This document shows positions 6,185-15,380 of a DNA stretch of 53,046 bases, piece after piece (the first letter of the stretch is position 1; the number at the start of each line of letters is the position of its first letter). The stretch covers positions 1-53,046 of IMG/VR virus record IMGVR_UViG_3300008339_008255. One strand, given 5' to 3'. Both the position numbers and the translations under genes were made by a program. The notes under the pieces are model-generated. The model searched no databases, was not told the origin of the DNA, and saw nothing but the letters and a program-made list of their open reading frames with translations. This DNA is from a virus.

Positions 6185-6969
6185 TATAATAAATATTCCT
6201 TAAACTTATTTATATTAAAGGTAATATCTCCCATTTTGCCATCCAAACTATCTTCAAAAAATTCTTCAATTTTATTTGATGGTTTAGTTAGCAAACCGTA
6301 TTCTTCATATATGATTCCTAAAATACCATTTATAATAGGTGAAGATGTATCAACTGAATTGATGTAGTTAAGTCCTTTGTAATATATAAATTCTTGAGGT
6401 AAACTAGCACCTAATAAATGGATATAGTGATTATCTAAAATATAACCTTGTTTTTTAAATGAAGTAACCAATTCAATCCTACCCATCATTTGATTAACTA
6501 GTTTATTTGGATGATGAAATAAACGTTGATACACCTCAGATGAATGATTAAATGCAAAATGTTTAAAACCTAAATCAATACATTTATCATATAAATTAAT
6601 AAAATCTTCAACTGTTTTACCCTGTAGTACAACCATTAGTTTGGTTTCTGATGGTAATTGTGCTTTAAGAGTATTCATCCAATATTTAGCGTTTTTATAA
6701 GTGGCACTAGTATTGTTCCAAGCATCAGGTGTAATAAAAATATCAGGTTTAATTAAGTTAATTTTTTCAATTAAGTCCTCATTTGTATGAGTCACACCTT
6801 CAAATAACCCATTATCCATAATAATAAAACGTTCATCAAGTCTAGTCTGTAGAAAATAGTTTTTATACATTTCATACTTGTCTAACAGATGAGGTAAACA
6901 ATAATCGTAATCATTAAAATGTTTACTGCGTTCTAGTAACGCTAAAGGGACTTCATGTGATACTTTCAT
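6184..6969 (-). CDS. DpdA-like tRNA-guanine transglycosylase-fold protein (DNA deazaguanine insertion)
   Basis: A 261-aa protein with a compressed TGT pattern. MDNGLFEG (D52) occupies the place of the TGT SDSGGFQ motif, VVLQGKTVEDF (about 114-123) that of VQGG, HLLGASLPQEF (184-194) that of LMGVGxPEDL, and NSVDTSSP (D207) that of the FDCVxPTR nucleophile segment. The C-terminal zinc motif CxCxxC of bacterial tRNA TGTs is absent, and the protein is about 100 residues shorter, as expected for phage DpdA. DpdA-type enzymes exchange guanine in DNA for preQ0-derived bases. Start 6969 is chosen because the earlier in-frame Met falls in a terminator. With queC-D-E in the same region this is the probable effector enzyme. 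Confidence 0.75.
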   Translation of the reverse strand: MKVSHEVPLALLERSKHFNDYDYCLPHLLDKYEMYKNYFLQTRLDERFIIMDNGLFEGVTHTNEDLIEKINLIKPDIFITPDAWNNTSATYKNAKYWMNTLKAQLPSETKLMVVLQGKTVEDFINLYDKCIDLGFKHFAFNHSSEVYQRLFHHPNKLVNQMMGRIELVTSFKKQGYILDNHYIHLLGASLPQEFIYYKGLNYINSVDTSSPIINGILGIIYEEYGLLTKPSNKIEEFFEDSLDGKMGDITFNINKFKEYLL

Positions 6970-6981
6970 AACTTTATTTTT

Positions 6982-6991
6982 TATAAAGATA
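6982..6991 (-). promoter_or_regulatory. AT box (TATCTTTATA) before the DpdA-like gene
   Basis: The minus strand reads TATCTTTATA 12 bases before the ATG and just after the terminator of the fibre gene. This variant fits the Bacteroidetes -7 pattern TAnnTTT and would give the modification cassette its own promoter. Confidence 0.4.
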
Positions 6992-7020
6992 AAAAAGGCC
7001 TCGTAAGAGGCCAAATTTTT
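6990..7020 (-). terminator. Strong intrinsic terminator after fibre gene
   Basis: GGCCTC-TTAC-GAGGCC followed by TTTTTT on the minus strand, one base after the fibre stop at 7022. It separates the fibre transcript from the modification cassette. Confidence 0.92.
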
Positions 7021-7021
7021 C

Positions 7022-9361
7022 TTAAACTACTTGAGTAACTGTTGCTATTATTGAAGGTATAGCTGGAATGTTGCCTGTAGCCGTTGCATACAAAAATTGA
7101 GTATTTGTTTGATCAGTTTGATATGCTATTTCAATATATGAACCTGACTCAAATGTATCCATAAAATTCCAAGCAGGAACATGGTAAGTATTGTTTGATG
7201 TAGGTCCTATTTTAGTGCCTGAATTAGTGATGTTTACACCATTTTTCTTAAACCAAATATCAACTGTGGCTCCAGTTTGAGTAAATAATTGAGCTGAAAA
7301 TTGTAAATTATATAAACCTGTATTTGCAAATGTTATTCTACTATTGTTAGTTAATGATATTCCACTTGATGTAGCTACAGTACTATAAATAAATGACCCA
7401 GAAACATTTTGAGTTGGTGATATACTTGCTGTATGGAATAATGAAATATAGTTAAATTGTTTTTGACCATTTACAAAAAAACTACCTGTTAAATTTAATG
7501 ATCCTGTTATAGATACAGGAGCATTTATATCAACTAATGAAGATGAAAATGACTGTAATGTTCCAGAAACATAAGTTATAGTATTAACATTACTTGTTGG
7601 GTCTGACGTAGAATTAAAACCGGCTGTATTAACTAAATCATTTCCAAAATTAGTACTGGTTAGTCCAGATAAAGTAACAGTAACTCCATTTTCTAAAGTA
7701 TTCTCAGAAATAGCTGATTTTACATACCACTGACTGCTTCCAGAGTCATAAACATATAATTTATAAGATTGGATAGTTCCACTTGGTGATAGAGTTATTT
7801 GTGGTCTTGGTGAAAATCCAAAAGTAAAGTCATTATAGAAATTATTATCAGCTGAAGCTGTAAAAACTGGGCTTACTTGGGTTTCATCACCACCAGATAC
7901 ACCAGCATAATATACATCAAAATTAGAATCCCATTGGGAGCTACCAAGATTAGTATTTAAAAATCCACTACCATTAAATGATGCTGTTGTAGGTTCATTT
8001 GAAGAACTTATAGATGAAGATAATGAAGAACTAGCTCTAAATAATCTTCTTCCATCTAATGTATTCATTAACAATGAACCAGTCATCTCAGCTATACCAA
8101 TATTTCTAAATGTTGATGAACCTGATACTACTAATGAGCCAGTAATATTAGTATTACCATTTATGTTTTGTGTTCCAACAAAATTATTTGAACCGGTAGT
8201 AGCAAATACAGATGAAGCAGTACTATTTAATGTTAAAGCATTTGTTGAGAATGAAGCACTTACAGCGCGAGAAGCACTTACAGCATTTAAAACATATGAA
8301 GCAGAGACCGCATTTAAAACATATGATGCTGTTGTAGCAAATGAAGAACTAACAGCATTTAAAACGTATGAGGCCGTTGTTGCAAACGAACTTGAAACCG
8401 CGTTTAGAACATATGAAGCAGTTGTAGCAAATGAAGCACTTGTAACACTACCTCCATAGAATGAAGCTGTTGTAGCAAATGAACTTGAAACCGCGTTTAG
8501 AACATATGAAGCTGTAGTTGCTGTACCTAATAATGATCCTGTTACACCAGCAGTAACATTTAATGAACCTGTGATAATGGTATTACCTAAAATATCTATT
8601 GGGGCATTTGAGGTTTGTTTATTGAAACTAAAAAATCCATTAGCCCCAGCATTACTAGCTGACATAAATAAAGAACCTACACCACCTATACCTATAGCTA
8701 ATCTATCAATAGGTTGAGCATACCAAAAGAATCCCTTATTATCATTTCCTGAGTTTACAGCAAAACCAATACTATCTGATGCTATGTCTTTAGCAGTTAT
8801 TAATGCTGTATTATTACTACCAATTGCTGTTATAGATCCAGTTATTATATTTGCTGATCCACTTGAATATATATTAGAGCTAACTAATGATTGGTTACCA
8901 TTAGACATTGGAACTCTATATTGAGGAATACTTGCTTCTGTACCTAAACCTCCTGTACCTACAGGGCCTGTTAATAATATTGCACTACTAGTGACAGAAC
9001 CTGTTATATTTCTATATATCCAATATTTGTTTAAAGAATCCCAAGCGAGAGATGATGTAGCTATTGATGCTCCTGAGTCAAGAACATCATATATACCATA
9101 ACGTATTGTAGGACTAGATATAGATACTGCAAATGTTGAGGCACTAATTACTGTGATAGAGGATGTAGTATATGTAAAGGAACCAGTGCCTAATACTGTT
9201 AAATTACCCTGTATTGTTTGGTTACCAATAAAAGTGTTTGAACCGGTAGTAGCATATGCTCCCGATATGGAATTGATAGATCCTGTAAGAAATTGGAAAT
9301 TTCCATCTAATTCTGCGTGGGTTAATGGAGATCCTTTGGTTAATCTATATACTAATGGCAT
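7022..9361 (-). CDS. Repeat-rich tail fibre protein
   Basis: A 779-aa structural protein built from serine-, threonine- and glycine-rich beta-type repeats. The N-terminus (MPLVYRLTKGSPLTHAELDG) resembles baseplate- or fibre-attachment heads common in phages. Residues about 270-370 contain near-identical blocks of the type SYVLNAVSSSFATTA. The C-terminal 120 residues look like a compact jelly-roll or C1q-like receptor domain (FNYISLFHTASI, then FANTGLYNLQFSAQ). It is isolated between the DUF5522 gene and a strong terminator, away from the main fibre block, so it may be a swappable host-range gene. Fibre identity is confident; its place on the virion is not. Confidence 0.8.
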   Translation of the reverse strand: MPLVYRLTKGSPLTHAELDGNFQFLTGSINSISGAYATTGSNTFIGNQTIQGNLTVLGTGSFTYTTSSITVISASTFAVSISSPTIRYGIYDVLDSGASIATSSLAWDSLNKYWIYRNITGSVTSSAILLTGPVGTGGLGTEASIPQYRVPMSNGNQSLVSSNIYSSGSANIITGSITAIGSNNTALITAKDIASDSIGFAVNSGNDNKGFFWYAQPIDRLAIGIGGVGSLFMSASNAGANGFFSFNKQTSNAPIDILGNTIITGSLNVTAGVTGSLLGTATTASYVLNAVSSSFATTASFYGGSVTSASFATTASYVLNAVSSSFATTASYVLNAVSSSFATTASYVLNAVSASYVLNAVSASRAVSASFSTNALTLNSTASSVFATTGSNNFVGTQNINGNTNITGSLVVSGSSTFRNIGIAEMTGSLLMNTLDGRRLFRASSSLSSSISSSNEPTTASFNGSGFLNTNLGSSQWDSNFDVYYAGVSGGDETQVSPVFTASADNNFYNDFTFGFSPRPQITLSPSGTIQSYKLYVYDSGSSQWYVKSAISENTLENGVTVTLSGLTSTNFGNDLVNTAGFNSTSDPTSNVNTITYVSGTLQSFSSSLVDINAPVSITGSLNLTGSFFVNGQKQFNYISLFHTASISPTQNVSGSFIYSTVATSSGISLTNNSRITFANTGLYNLQFSAQLFTQTGATVDIWFKKNGVNITNSGTKIGPTSNNTYHVPAWNFMDTFESGSYIEIAYQTDQTNTQFLYATATGNIPAIPSIIATVTQVV
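8230..8520 (-). repeat. Tandem DNA repeats encoding fibre SYVLNAVSSSFATTA blocks
   Basis: Direct repeats of about 42-45 bases (core agcatttaaaacatatgaag on the plus strand, with scattered synonymous and near-synonymous changes) run in phase with the fibre reading frame. Related units occur in the fibre genes at 34930-35350 and 37915-38060, so they are potential sites of recombination between fibres. Confidence 0.8.
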
Positions 9362-9379
9362 ATTATTATTTAGTTTACC

Positions 9380-9389
9380 AATAAATATT
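9380..9389 (-). promoter_or_regulatory. AT box before the 779-aa fibre gene
   Basis: The minus strand reads AATATTTATT, 18 bases before the ATG at 9361. It is probably the start site of a monocistronic fibre transcript ending at the 6990 terminator. Confidence 0.45.
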
Positions 9390-9405
9390 AAAAAATATAA
9401 TATTC

Positions 9406-9717
9406 CTACTCAGTTTCTTCAGTGTTTATATCTATTGCTGATAGTAGCTGTTCCAATTTTTGGTGTATTTCCGTTGCTTTTTCTATCTTTTCAGATGGAG
9501 TAAGACTATCTTGGTTTTTTTCTAGTAATTCTGCCTGCTCTTTTAAGGCTTTTAACATTTCTATATCCATAGTAGTATTATTTTTAATATATTTTGGTGT
9601 ATAAGGGCAATGTCTGCATTTATTACCGCAGCAAAATCCGCGTTTAACGTGAAATAGGGCGGTAAATACCACCCTATCTCCGTCTTTATAATAATCTATA
9701 TTTAAACTATCTCGCAT
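9406..9717 (-). CDS. DUF5522-like cysteine-rich protein
   Basis: A 103-aa protein. Residues 9-42 carry the pattern YYKDGDRVVFTALFHVKRGF then CCGNKCRHCPYTPK. The CC-x3-C-x2-CPY arrangement is what I know from DUF5522 proteins, which are common in Bacteroidetes, and it suggests metal or cluster binding. The remaining 60 residues form a charged coiled coil. ATG 9717 is chosen over a TTG at 9732 and overlaps the end of the ribonucleotide reductase gene by 16 bases. The link to the reductase may be redox-related, but only position supports this. It may hint at the host phylum. Confidence 0.65.
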   Translation of the reverse strand: MRDSLNIDYYKDGDRVVFTALFHVKRGFCCGNKCRHCPYTPKYIKNNTTMDIEMLKALKEQAELLEKNQDSLTPSEKIEKATEIHQKLEQLLSAIDINTEETE

Positions 9718-11555
9718 GCTCCACCAGCACAAGCGGCTTGATCCATTAATGCTGTTTCATCACTATACTCTACTACTTTAGATAGATCCAATGAATGTAG
9801 ATGACCAACACGTTCATTAAATTCAGCCTCAGTTATAGTTTCAAATGGAGCTTGTGTATATGTTCCTAAATCTTCAGGTAAGAATGATAATGCAGTAAAA
9901 TATTCTTTATTATCCCATAACCACTCACCTACAGTTTCCCATTCTTGTTGTTTGATATTTACTGTAGCTGAAACGTTATGCATATTGCTTCCTTTTCTGT
10001 GGCCTGGTTTAATCCACTCTTTATTGAATTTTTTAATTCTTTCTAACAATTCAATTGCCGTTTCTTTAGGACGTGTAATAGAGCCTACTGGTGCCTTTTG
10101 AGGAATAGTTACAATCGCTTGAATATGTGGTTTAAAGAAATCATCTTCTAATAATTCTGGGTGGTGGATTTGGAGGTGGGTATATAATGCCTCATTCTTA
10201 CCAATACGAATTCTTCTTAAATAGAAATCATCGTGCCAAGCATGAATACCACTTGAAGTACCTAATACTAATGATGTAGTTCCTGATGGTTTTACACATG
10301 TAACACGAGCTGCTTTATTAATTCCTAATATTTCAGCAACGCGAGCGTTTTCCTCTGTTGCTGTTTTAGCTGCTTCTTTTAAGCTAAAATTTAATACTGC
10401 TCCTGAAGCAATACCAGTCATTCCGATACCCAATAGTGCTTCTTTTTCAGTTGTTTTTTTCCATACATCTCTTAAATAATGGAAATCAGTATATGATGCT
10501 TGTAATGTACCTATAAATGCTGCTGCTTTTACTCTAGCGTTTAAATCTTCCTGTGATTCAATAGTTGAAGCATTTACTTCACATAAATTACAGAATTGAT
10601 TAGGACGTAAGTTAATTTCAGCACAAGGATTAGTACCTGCATCTTTATCATTTGAAAATATAAATCCTGGTTCACCTGAATTGCTTAGTTCAATTTTTTT
10701 CCATAAATCAAGAAATATATCTTTTTCAATTTTAGATTTAATTAATACTGCTGTATTATTTGCTCTTCCGCGTTGTGGGTTTTGTTCCCACCAATTACCG
10801 AATTTGCAAGTTAGCATGTCTTCATCATCTAGATTAAATAAAGCAATTAAAGCTGCTCTTCTAATACCACCTGACAATACAGCATCTGCTAAATGACAAA
10901 TAATATCATGACATTCTAATGATGTTAATTTATCTCCGTCTTGTTTTCTATCTAAAATAGCTTGTACATGTATTAAAGCAATTTTTAAAGGCTCAGGTCC
11001 AGGTGCTTTACCACCTACAGTAATTAACTGAGCACCTTTAGGACGAATATCTCTAAAATCAAATAAAGGTGCTGGCCCTCCACGTAAATAGGCTTTCATT
11101 AATACTTTAACTGCATCAGCCCATCCTTCAATTGAATCACCTACTAAATAACGTTTTGATTTTAGTGGTTTTCTTACCTCAGGTAATTTTTCAATATGGT
11201 GTTGTTGTACTGAGTATCCTACTCCACATCCTGATAATAATAAAAACATTATTTCTGAGAACGATGCTAAATCATCAATAGGAAGATATGAACAGTTAAA
11301 TACTCGAGCATTATTTATCTCAATTGGTTTACCAGCAAATTGCATTGAACGCATTGATGGTAATACTTTTTTATCATATACAAATTTATATGCATTTTCA
11401 ATTTCTTCAGCTAAATGAGGAAATTTCTTTAAATGCATATTTTTATTACGATCAACTAATTCATGCCATGTCTCTCTTCTATTTAATTCAGGATTAAATT
11501 TGGCGTACTTCATGTAGACAGTGATGTCACTCAAGATACTTTGTTCTATGTTCAT
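9702..11555 (-). CDS. nrdJ: Class II (adenosylcobalamin-dependent) ribonucleotide reductase
   Basis: A 617-aa protein reducing ribonucleotides to deoxyribonucleotides. The active-site segments are FNCSYLPI (first redox Cys), SGGIRRAAL, NPCAEI (radical Cys), a KPSGTTSLVLG loop, and a C-terminal shuttle pair in CAGGACEIV. The layout follows the monomeric Lactobacillus-type enzyme, but it is about 120 residues shorter than that 739-aa enzyme. No NrdB subunit is nearby, consistent with class II. Thioredoxin is encoded 19 bases upstream as the likely electron donor. Cobalamin would have to come from the host. Substrate level (NDP or NTP) cannot be decided here. Confidence 0.88.
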   Translation of the reverse strand: MNIEQSILSDITVYMKYAKFNPELNRRETWHELVDRNKNMHLKKFPHLAEEIENAYKFVYDKKVLPSMRSMQFAGKPIEINNARVFNCSYLPIDDLASFSEIMFLLLSGCGVGYSVQQHHIEKLPEVRKPLKSKRYLVGDSIEGWADAVKVLMKAYLRGGPAPLFDFRDIRPKGAQLITVGGKAPGPEPLKIALIHVQAILDRKQDGDKLTSLECHDIICHLADAVLSGGIRRAALIALFNLDDEDMLTCKFGNWWEQNPQRGRANNTAVLIKSKIEKDIFLDLWKKIELSNSGEPGFIFSNDKDAGTNPCAEINLRPNQFCNLCEVNASTIESQEDLNARVKAAAFIGTLQASYTDFHYLRDVWKKTTEKEALLGIGMTGIASGAVLNFSLKEAAKTATEENARVAEILGINKAARVTCVKPSGTTSLVLGTSSGIHAWHDDFYLRRIRIGKNEALYTHLQIHHPELLEDDFFKPHIQAIVTIPQKAPVGSITRPKETAIELLERIKKFNKEWIKPGHRKGSNMHNVSATVNIKQQEWETVGEWLWDNKEYFTALSFLPEDLGTYTQAPFETITEAEFNERVGHLHSLDLSKVVEYSDETALMDQAACAGGACEIV

Positions 11556-11574
11556 ATTTGTTTTTATTTAATTG

Positions 11575-11835
11575 TTAAGAAAATTGTTTGATTAACTCAA
11601 TTATAACACTTTTAGGTTTTACACCTGTAAATCGGTGCAATTCTTGCCCGTTTTTAGACAAGATAACTGTAGGTACTGAGGAAACATTGTCATTCATTGC
11701 TGCCTCTTTGTGCATATCTACATCAATCGTAACAAAATTAGCATTTGGTAACTCACTTTGTATTTCATTCATAATAGGTGCTAGCGCTTTACATGGGCCA
11801 CACCAAGTTGCTGTATAACGTTTAACTGTAATCAT
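11575..11835 (-). CDS. trx: Thioredoxin
   Basis: An 86-aa thioredoxin fold with the active site WCGPC at residues 11-15 and the cis-proline loop SVPT near residue 53. It is shorter than the usual 105-110 residues. It sits immediately before the ribonucleotide reductase gene, so it most likely recycles that enzyme's C-terminal cysteines. The start is an ATG with an AT box 18 bases upstream. Confidence 0.9.
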   Translation of the reverse strand: MITVKRYTATWCGPCKALAPIMNEIQSELPNANFVTIDVDMHKEAAMNDNVSSVPTVILSKNGQELHRFTGVKPKSVIIELIKQFS

Positions 11836-11853
11836 AATTTTTATTTTTGGGTC

Positions 11854-11863
11854 TATAAATATA
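11854..11863 (-). promoter_or_regulatory. AT box before thioredoxin-nrdJ
   Basis: The minus strand reads TATATTTATA 18 bases before the thioredoxin ATG, in the gap that follows the helicase stop. It could make trx, nrdJ and the DUF5522 gene a separate transcript. Confidence 0.45.
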
Positions 11864-11869
11864 AGAATA

Positions 11870-13252
11870 TTACTGATAAGATAAAAATTTACTACGAAGA
11901 ATTTGCTTATCTTCGTCCCCTACTTCTGAATAATCATTAGTACGTTTATTTTTACCTTTTAGTTCAGGTGTGTCTTCATCGTCCAATGGCTGATCATATA
12001 TATCTATATATCCTGTAGATGTATTTATATGAGAACCAAAAGTTAATCCGTCTGCTCCGTATCTATTTTTAATAAAATGCCAATTACCTGTTCCATTTAC
12101 TTTATCTTTTCTACCTCGTGCTAAGGATATAATAATATCACCAATCATGATTTTATCATACGAACCAGCTGCATTTTCAGCTTGTAAAATTCCTTTATCA
12201 GCACCTGTTCTATTTGCTTGTGAAGGTGATACTACAGGTATTCCTAATTCTTTAGCTAATCCTTTTACATCAGTATAAACATCATCAATTTCTTCTTTAC
12301 GTTCTTTTCTTCCTTTAGTACGTAATAAATCTAAATAATCAATAATGATTAAATCTGGTTTGAATTCGTTTTGGTGTTCTAACTGTTGTAAATGAGACTC
12401 AATTGTATCTAATGATGCTCGTTTAGGGGCATATTCTTTAATTACAATTTTACCTTTTACTTTAGATATAGCATCTTGTACGGCATCACGATGTTTATCT
12501 AATTTATCAACGTCTATACCTGAGAATACAGCATCATATCTCTTACCTACATATCCTTCAGATAATTCTAAAGTATAATGTACTACGTTATATCCTAAAG
12601 CAGCAGCATAAGCTCCCATTGCTATCACACCCCATGATTTTCCACCACCTGGATTACCGAATAATAGTACTAGATCACCTTTACCATATCCTCCTTGTGT
12701 TAACTCATTAAATACTTTCCAAGGAAATGGAATAGCTCTTCTATCATCATCCCTATAACGAGACTCAACATCAGCCTCGTAAATATGGCCTATGTTTTTA
12801 TCTTCACCTGCTTTTAAAGCGCGATTAATTAATTGTTTAATACCATCATAATCACCTAAACTCAATAAATCAACAGAAGTCATGATTGCTTTTTTCATCT
12901 GTTGGTTTTGGCAAAAATTAGAGAATTCTTTTTCAACCCATTCTAAATCACTTGCGTCTGCCAATTTATATGCTTCACGAATTGATTCAACTAAAGATAT
13001 TCTTAATACATCATTGTCTATCTTTTTGATTTCAATTGATAATGTTTCAGCAGTAGGATAAGTATGATATTGTTCAAAATATTTTATAATATAGTCAACA
13101 ACCCATTTATGAGATGGATTTTCAAAATATTCACTATCAAGTGAATCAGATATATTTAATAAAAAATCACGTTGAGTCAATAATGCTCCTAACACTTTAA
13201 CCTGGAAAACACTACCGTAATTTTGTAATTTATTTAATGTTGAATTTGTCAT
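11870..13252 (-). CDS. DnaB-family replicative helicase (T4 gp41-like)
   Basis: A 460-aa hexameric helicase. The N-terminal domain of about 150 residues is helical (primase-interaction type). The RecA-like ATPase core has Walker A GNPGGGKS (199-206), a WalkerB-type LIIIDYLDLL near residue 305, SQANR (helicase motif H3-like) and a C-terminal acidic tail. It unwinds the lagging-strand template at the fork. It lies directly downstream of the 5' nuclease gene in a replication operon. No separate primase is visible in the window. Confidence 0.9.
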   Translation of the reverse strand: MTNSTLNKLQNYGSVFQVKVLGALLTQRDFLLNISDSLDSEYFENPSHKWVVDYIIKYFEQYHTYPTAETLSIEIKKIDNDVLRISLVESIREAYKLADASDLEWVEKEFSNFCQNQQMKKAIMTSVDLLSLGDYDGIKQLINRALKAGEDKNIGHIYEADVESRYRDDDRRAIPFPWKVFNELTQGGYGKGDLVLLFGNPGGGKSWGVIAMGAYAAALGYNVVHYTLELSEGYVGKRYDAVFSGIDVDKLDKHRDAVQDAISKVKGKIVIKEYAPKRASLDTIESHLQQLEHQNEFKPDLIIIDYLDLLRTKGRKERKEEIDDVYTDVKGLAKELGIPVVSPSQANRTGADKGILQAENAAGSYDKIMIGDIIISLARGRKDKVNGTGNWHFIKNRYGADGLTFGSHINTSTGYIDIYDQPLDDEDTPELKGKNKRTNDYSEVGDEDKQILRSKFLSYQ

Positions 13253-13271
13253 AAACCTTTATTTTAATATA

Positions 13272-14294
13272 CTAAAAATTGTCTAGCCCTCCAAAAATTT
13301 GATTAAGCCAGTTTGATGTATTAGGTATGCTTTCACCTAAATGGTCTGCTAAATACATCTGCATAAACACGTGTTTATTTAATGAGAATTGATTATTGAA
13401 ACTTTGTTGTATTTCTTTTTTATTTTCATCAGATAACGGAATAGTTTGCAAATCCATTAACTGTTTGTTTATGTGTAGTTGATGTGATCTTTCTATAACA
13501 GATGAATATAAAGCATGTTCATTAATCTTGGTTTTAGAATACTCTATTATCTCATCTAAACTAATCTTTTTATTTTCATTTAAAATAGGAAATAGTTTAA
13601 GTAATTTTTTAGGCCCTAAACCAGGTACACCAGGTAAATTATCTGATTGATCACCCATTAATATCTTATAATTTACAAAATTCAGATGGTCAATTTCATA
13701 TTCGGTTTTTACATCTTCAGGTTTGTATATTTTTTTCTTAACAGGTGAATAAACTTGTGTTTTATCGCTTATTAACTGTAAGAAATCTTTGTCAGCGGAC
13801 ATAATGGTGACTTCTTTAGTTAGCGCGAAATTCTCAAATTTAACCGCGAGATAACCGATAACATCATCAGCTTCAATACCATCTATACAGATTATACTAA
13901 CTGGTAGGCATTTAAGGTATTGAATTAGTCTACTAATTTGATTATTGATAGCTTCGCTTTCCTCTTCCTTACTACTAAATATAGAATAATTAGTCATACG
14001 ACTTTTATTCCTATTTGCTTTATAGTCGGGATATAGATTTCTTTTATTGTTCGATCCTCCTACACCATCAAATACAATAACTACCTTAGTTGGATCTATC
14101 AGTTTTATAGCATACCCAATTGATTTTAAAAACCCAGTGAGCCCACCTATGTGGGCTCCATCTGGATTTATGTGGTTTATCATCGTAAATGATCTTAGGA
14201 AAGCGTTTAACCCATCAATTATTAAAATTGAGTCTTGAGCATTACGAGGATTATTATTTATGTTGGCTAAAAGTTGGGCATACTTATTCTTCAT
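13272..14294 (-). CDS. 5'-3' exonuclease / flap endonuclease (RNase H role of T4)
   Basis: A 340-aa protein of the Pol I 5'-nuclease family. Metal-ligand motifs appear in order: LIIDGLN (D27), VVIVFDGVGG (about 71-80), GIEADDVIGY, and MSADKDFLQLI. The H3TH DNA-binding segment GDQSDNLPGVPGLGPKK follows. It would remove RNA primers and flaps during Okazaki processing. The start overlaps the uvsX stop by 11 bases, so they are coupled. Because the polymerase gene at 16726 lacks this domain, this is its natural partner. Confidence 0.9.
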   Translation of the reverse strand: MKNKYAQLLANINNNPRNAQDSILIIDGLNAFLRSFTMINHINPDGAHIGGLTGFLKSIGYAIKLIDPTKVVIVFDGVGGSNNKRNLYPDYKANRNKSRMTNYSIFSSKEEESEAINNQISRLIQYLKCLPVSIICIDGIEADDVIGYLAVKFENFALTKEVTIMSADKDFLQLISDKTQVYSPVKKKIYKPEDVKTEYEIDHLNFVNYKILMGDQSDNLPGVPGLGPKKLLKLFPILNENKKISLDEIIEYSKTKINEHALYSSVIERSHQLHINKQLMDLQTIPLSDENKKEIQQSFNNQFSLNKHVFMQMYLADHLGESIPNTSNWLNQIFGGLDNF

Positions 14295-15375
14295 TGTCTA
14301 CTTCAATCATTGGTGATATTCTACTACTTTCTTCCCATTCTGAACTATCTTCAATTATTTGAAGTTTTTCAATATCTACTTTTTCACCGAACCATTCATG
14401 CGCATGAGCAGCTTTATATGCCTTTTCTGCTTCTTTAGTGTCAGGAATAAAACCATGAGGAGTAACAATAACTGTAGTTGAAGTTGCTATACCACAATCA
14501 GCATGAATCTTATCGATTGCTATTTTAGTACGTTTAGCAAACTCTACTTTTTTACCCTTATGTTGAGCAAATATTTTAGATGTTCCACTATTAGTTACGT
14601 TACCAAATGTAGTTACGATAGTAGCATCCCAATACATTGAATTACCACCTTTATTTGTCATTCTAGGTTGAGACATAGGCGTTAAAGCCGGTTGAACACC
14701 TGTTTTATTAATAACAAACAATGTATTTGTATATGGATATTTTTCTTTACGAGATAATGGAAACTGTTGGTTAATAAAATTACCAAATTGAGTAGCCATT
14801 GCTCCTGCATTCCACATAGGATTGTTATTTCCTTGTTTAACACTCATATCACATGGTATTGAGCCTACTGAATCCCACAAGAATAATAAATCATGTGGTA
14901 ATTTTCCTTGTTTTTGCTCATTTAGAATATCAGCAATAAACCCAGCTACATCTTCAATAGTATTTAGAGATGCTCTATCTACATATAAGAAGAATCCTTT
15001 GTAGTTTACTTCACCTGTTTCTTCATCTACTACTTCCTCTAATTCTAGACCCATCATTTTAGCATGAGAAAAATCCCATTTCATTTCAGTGATGATGAAT
15101 ACAGGTAGTATTCCCATTTTTTGAGCTGCTACTGCTGTTTCAATTAATAGAGTAGTTTTACCAGTATCAGATCCACCACGAGCTATATAAACGTGTCCCA
15201 TAGGAACACCAGGAATAGATAATGCCTCTTTAACTGCAGGTGAAAACGGTATCCATCTTTGTTTTTTAAACTTAGAAGATTGATCTAAGTATTTTGATTT
15301 TTTAAACGCCTCTATATCAAACGGCTTTTTCAAACCGTCTGATATAGCAGTCGTTAAACTGTCTTTCTTTGCCAT
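14284..15375 (-). CDS. uvsX: UvsX-like RecA family recombinase
   Basis: A 363-aa strand-exchange ATPase. Walker A is ARGGSDTGKTT (65-75), Walker B is LLFLWDSVGSIP near residue 164, and the L2-type region around MATQFGNFINQQFP follows. The C-terminal 50 residues are acidic (IEDSSEWEESS), as in T4 UvsX. It would drive recombination-dependent replication and repair on SSB-coated DNA. It lies 5 bases after the gp32-like gene. Confidence 0.9.
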   Translation of the reverse strand: MAKKDSLTTAISDGLKKPFDIEAFKKSKYLDQSSKFKKQRWIPFSPAVKEALSIPGVPMGHVYIARGGSDTGKTTLLIETAVAAQKMGILPVFIITEMKWDFSHAKMMGLELEEVVDEETGEVNYKGFFLYVDRASLNTIEDVAGFIADILNEQKQGKLPHDLLFLWDSVGSIPCDMSVKQGNNNPMWNAGAMATQFGNFINQQFPLSRKEKYPYTNTLFVINKTGVQPALTPMSQPRMTNKGGNSMYWDATIVTTFGNVTNSGTSKIFAQHKGKKVEFAKRTKIAIDKIHADCGIATSTTVIVTPHGFIPDTKEAEKAYKAAHAHEWFGEKVDIEKLQIIEDSSEWEESSRISPMIEVDNEE

Positions 15376-15380
15376 ATATT

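Noticed and set aside
8163-8459. Plus-strand open frame across the fibre repeats
   Set aside because: It is the antisense of a repeated low-complexity coding sequence. No leader or neighbouring plus-strand gene supports it.
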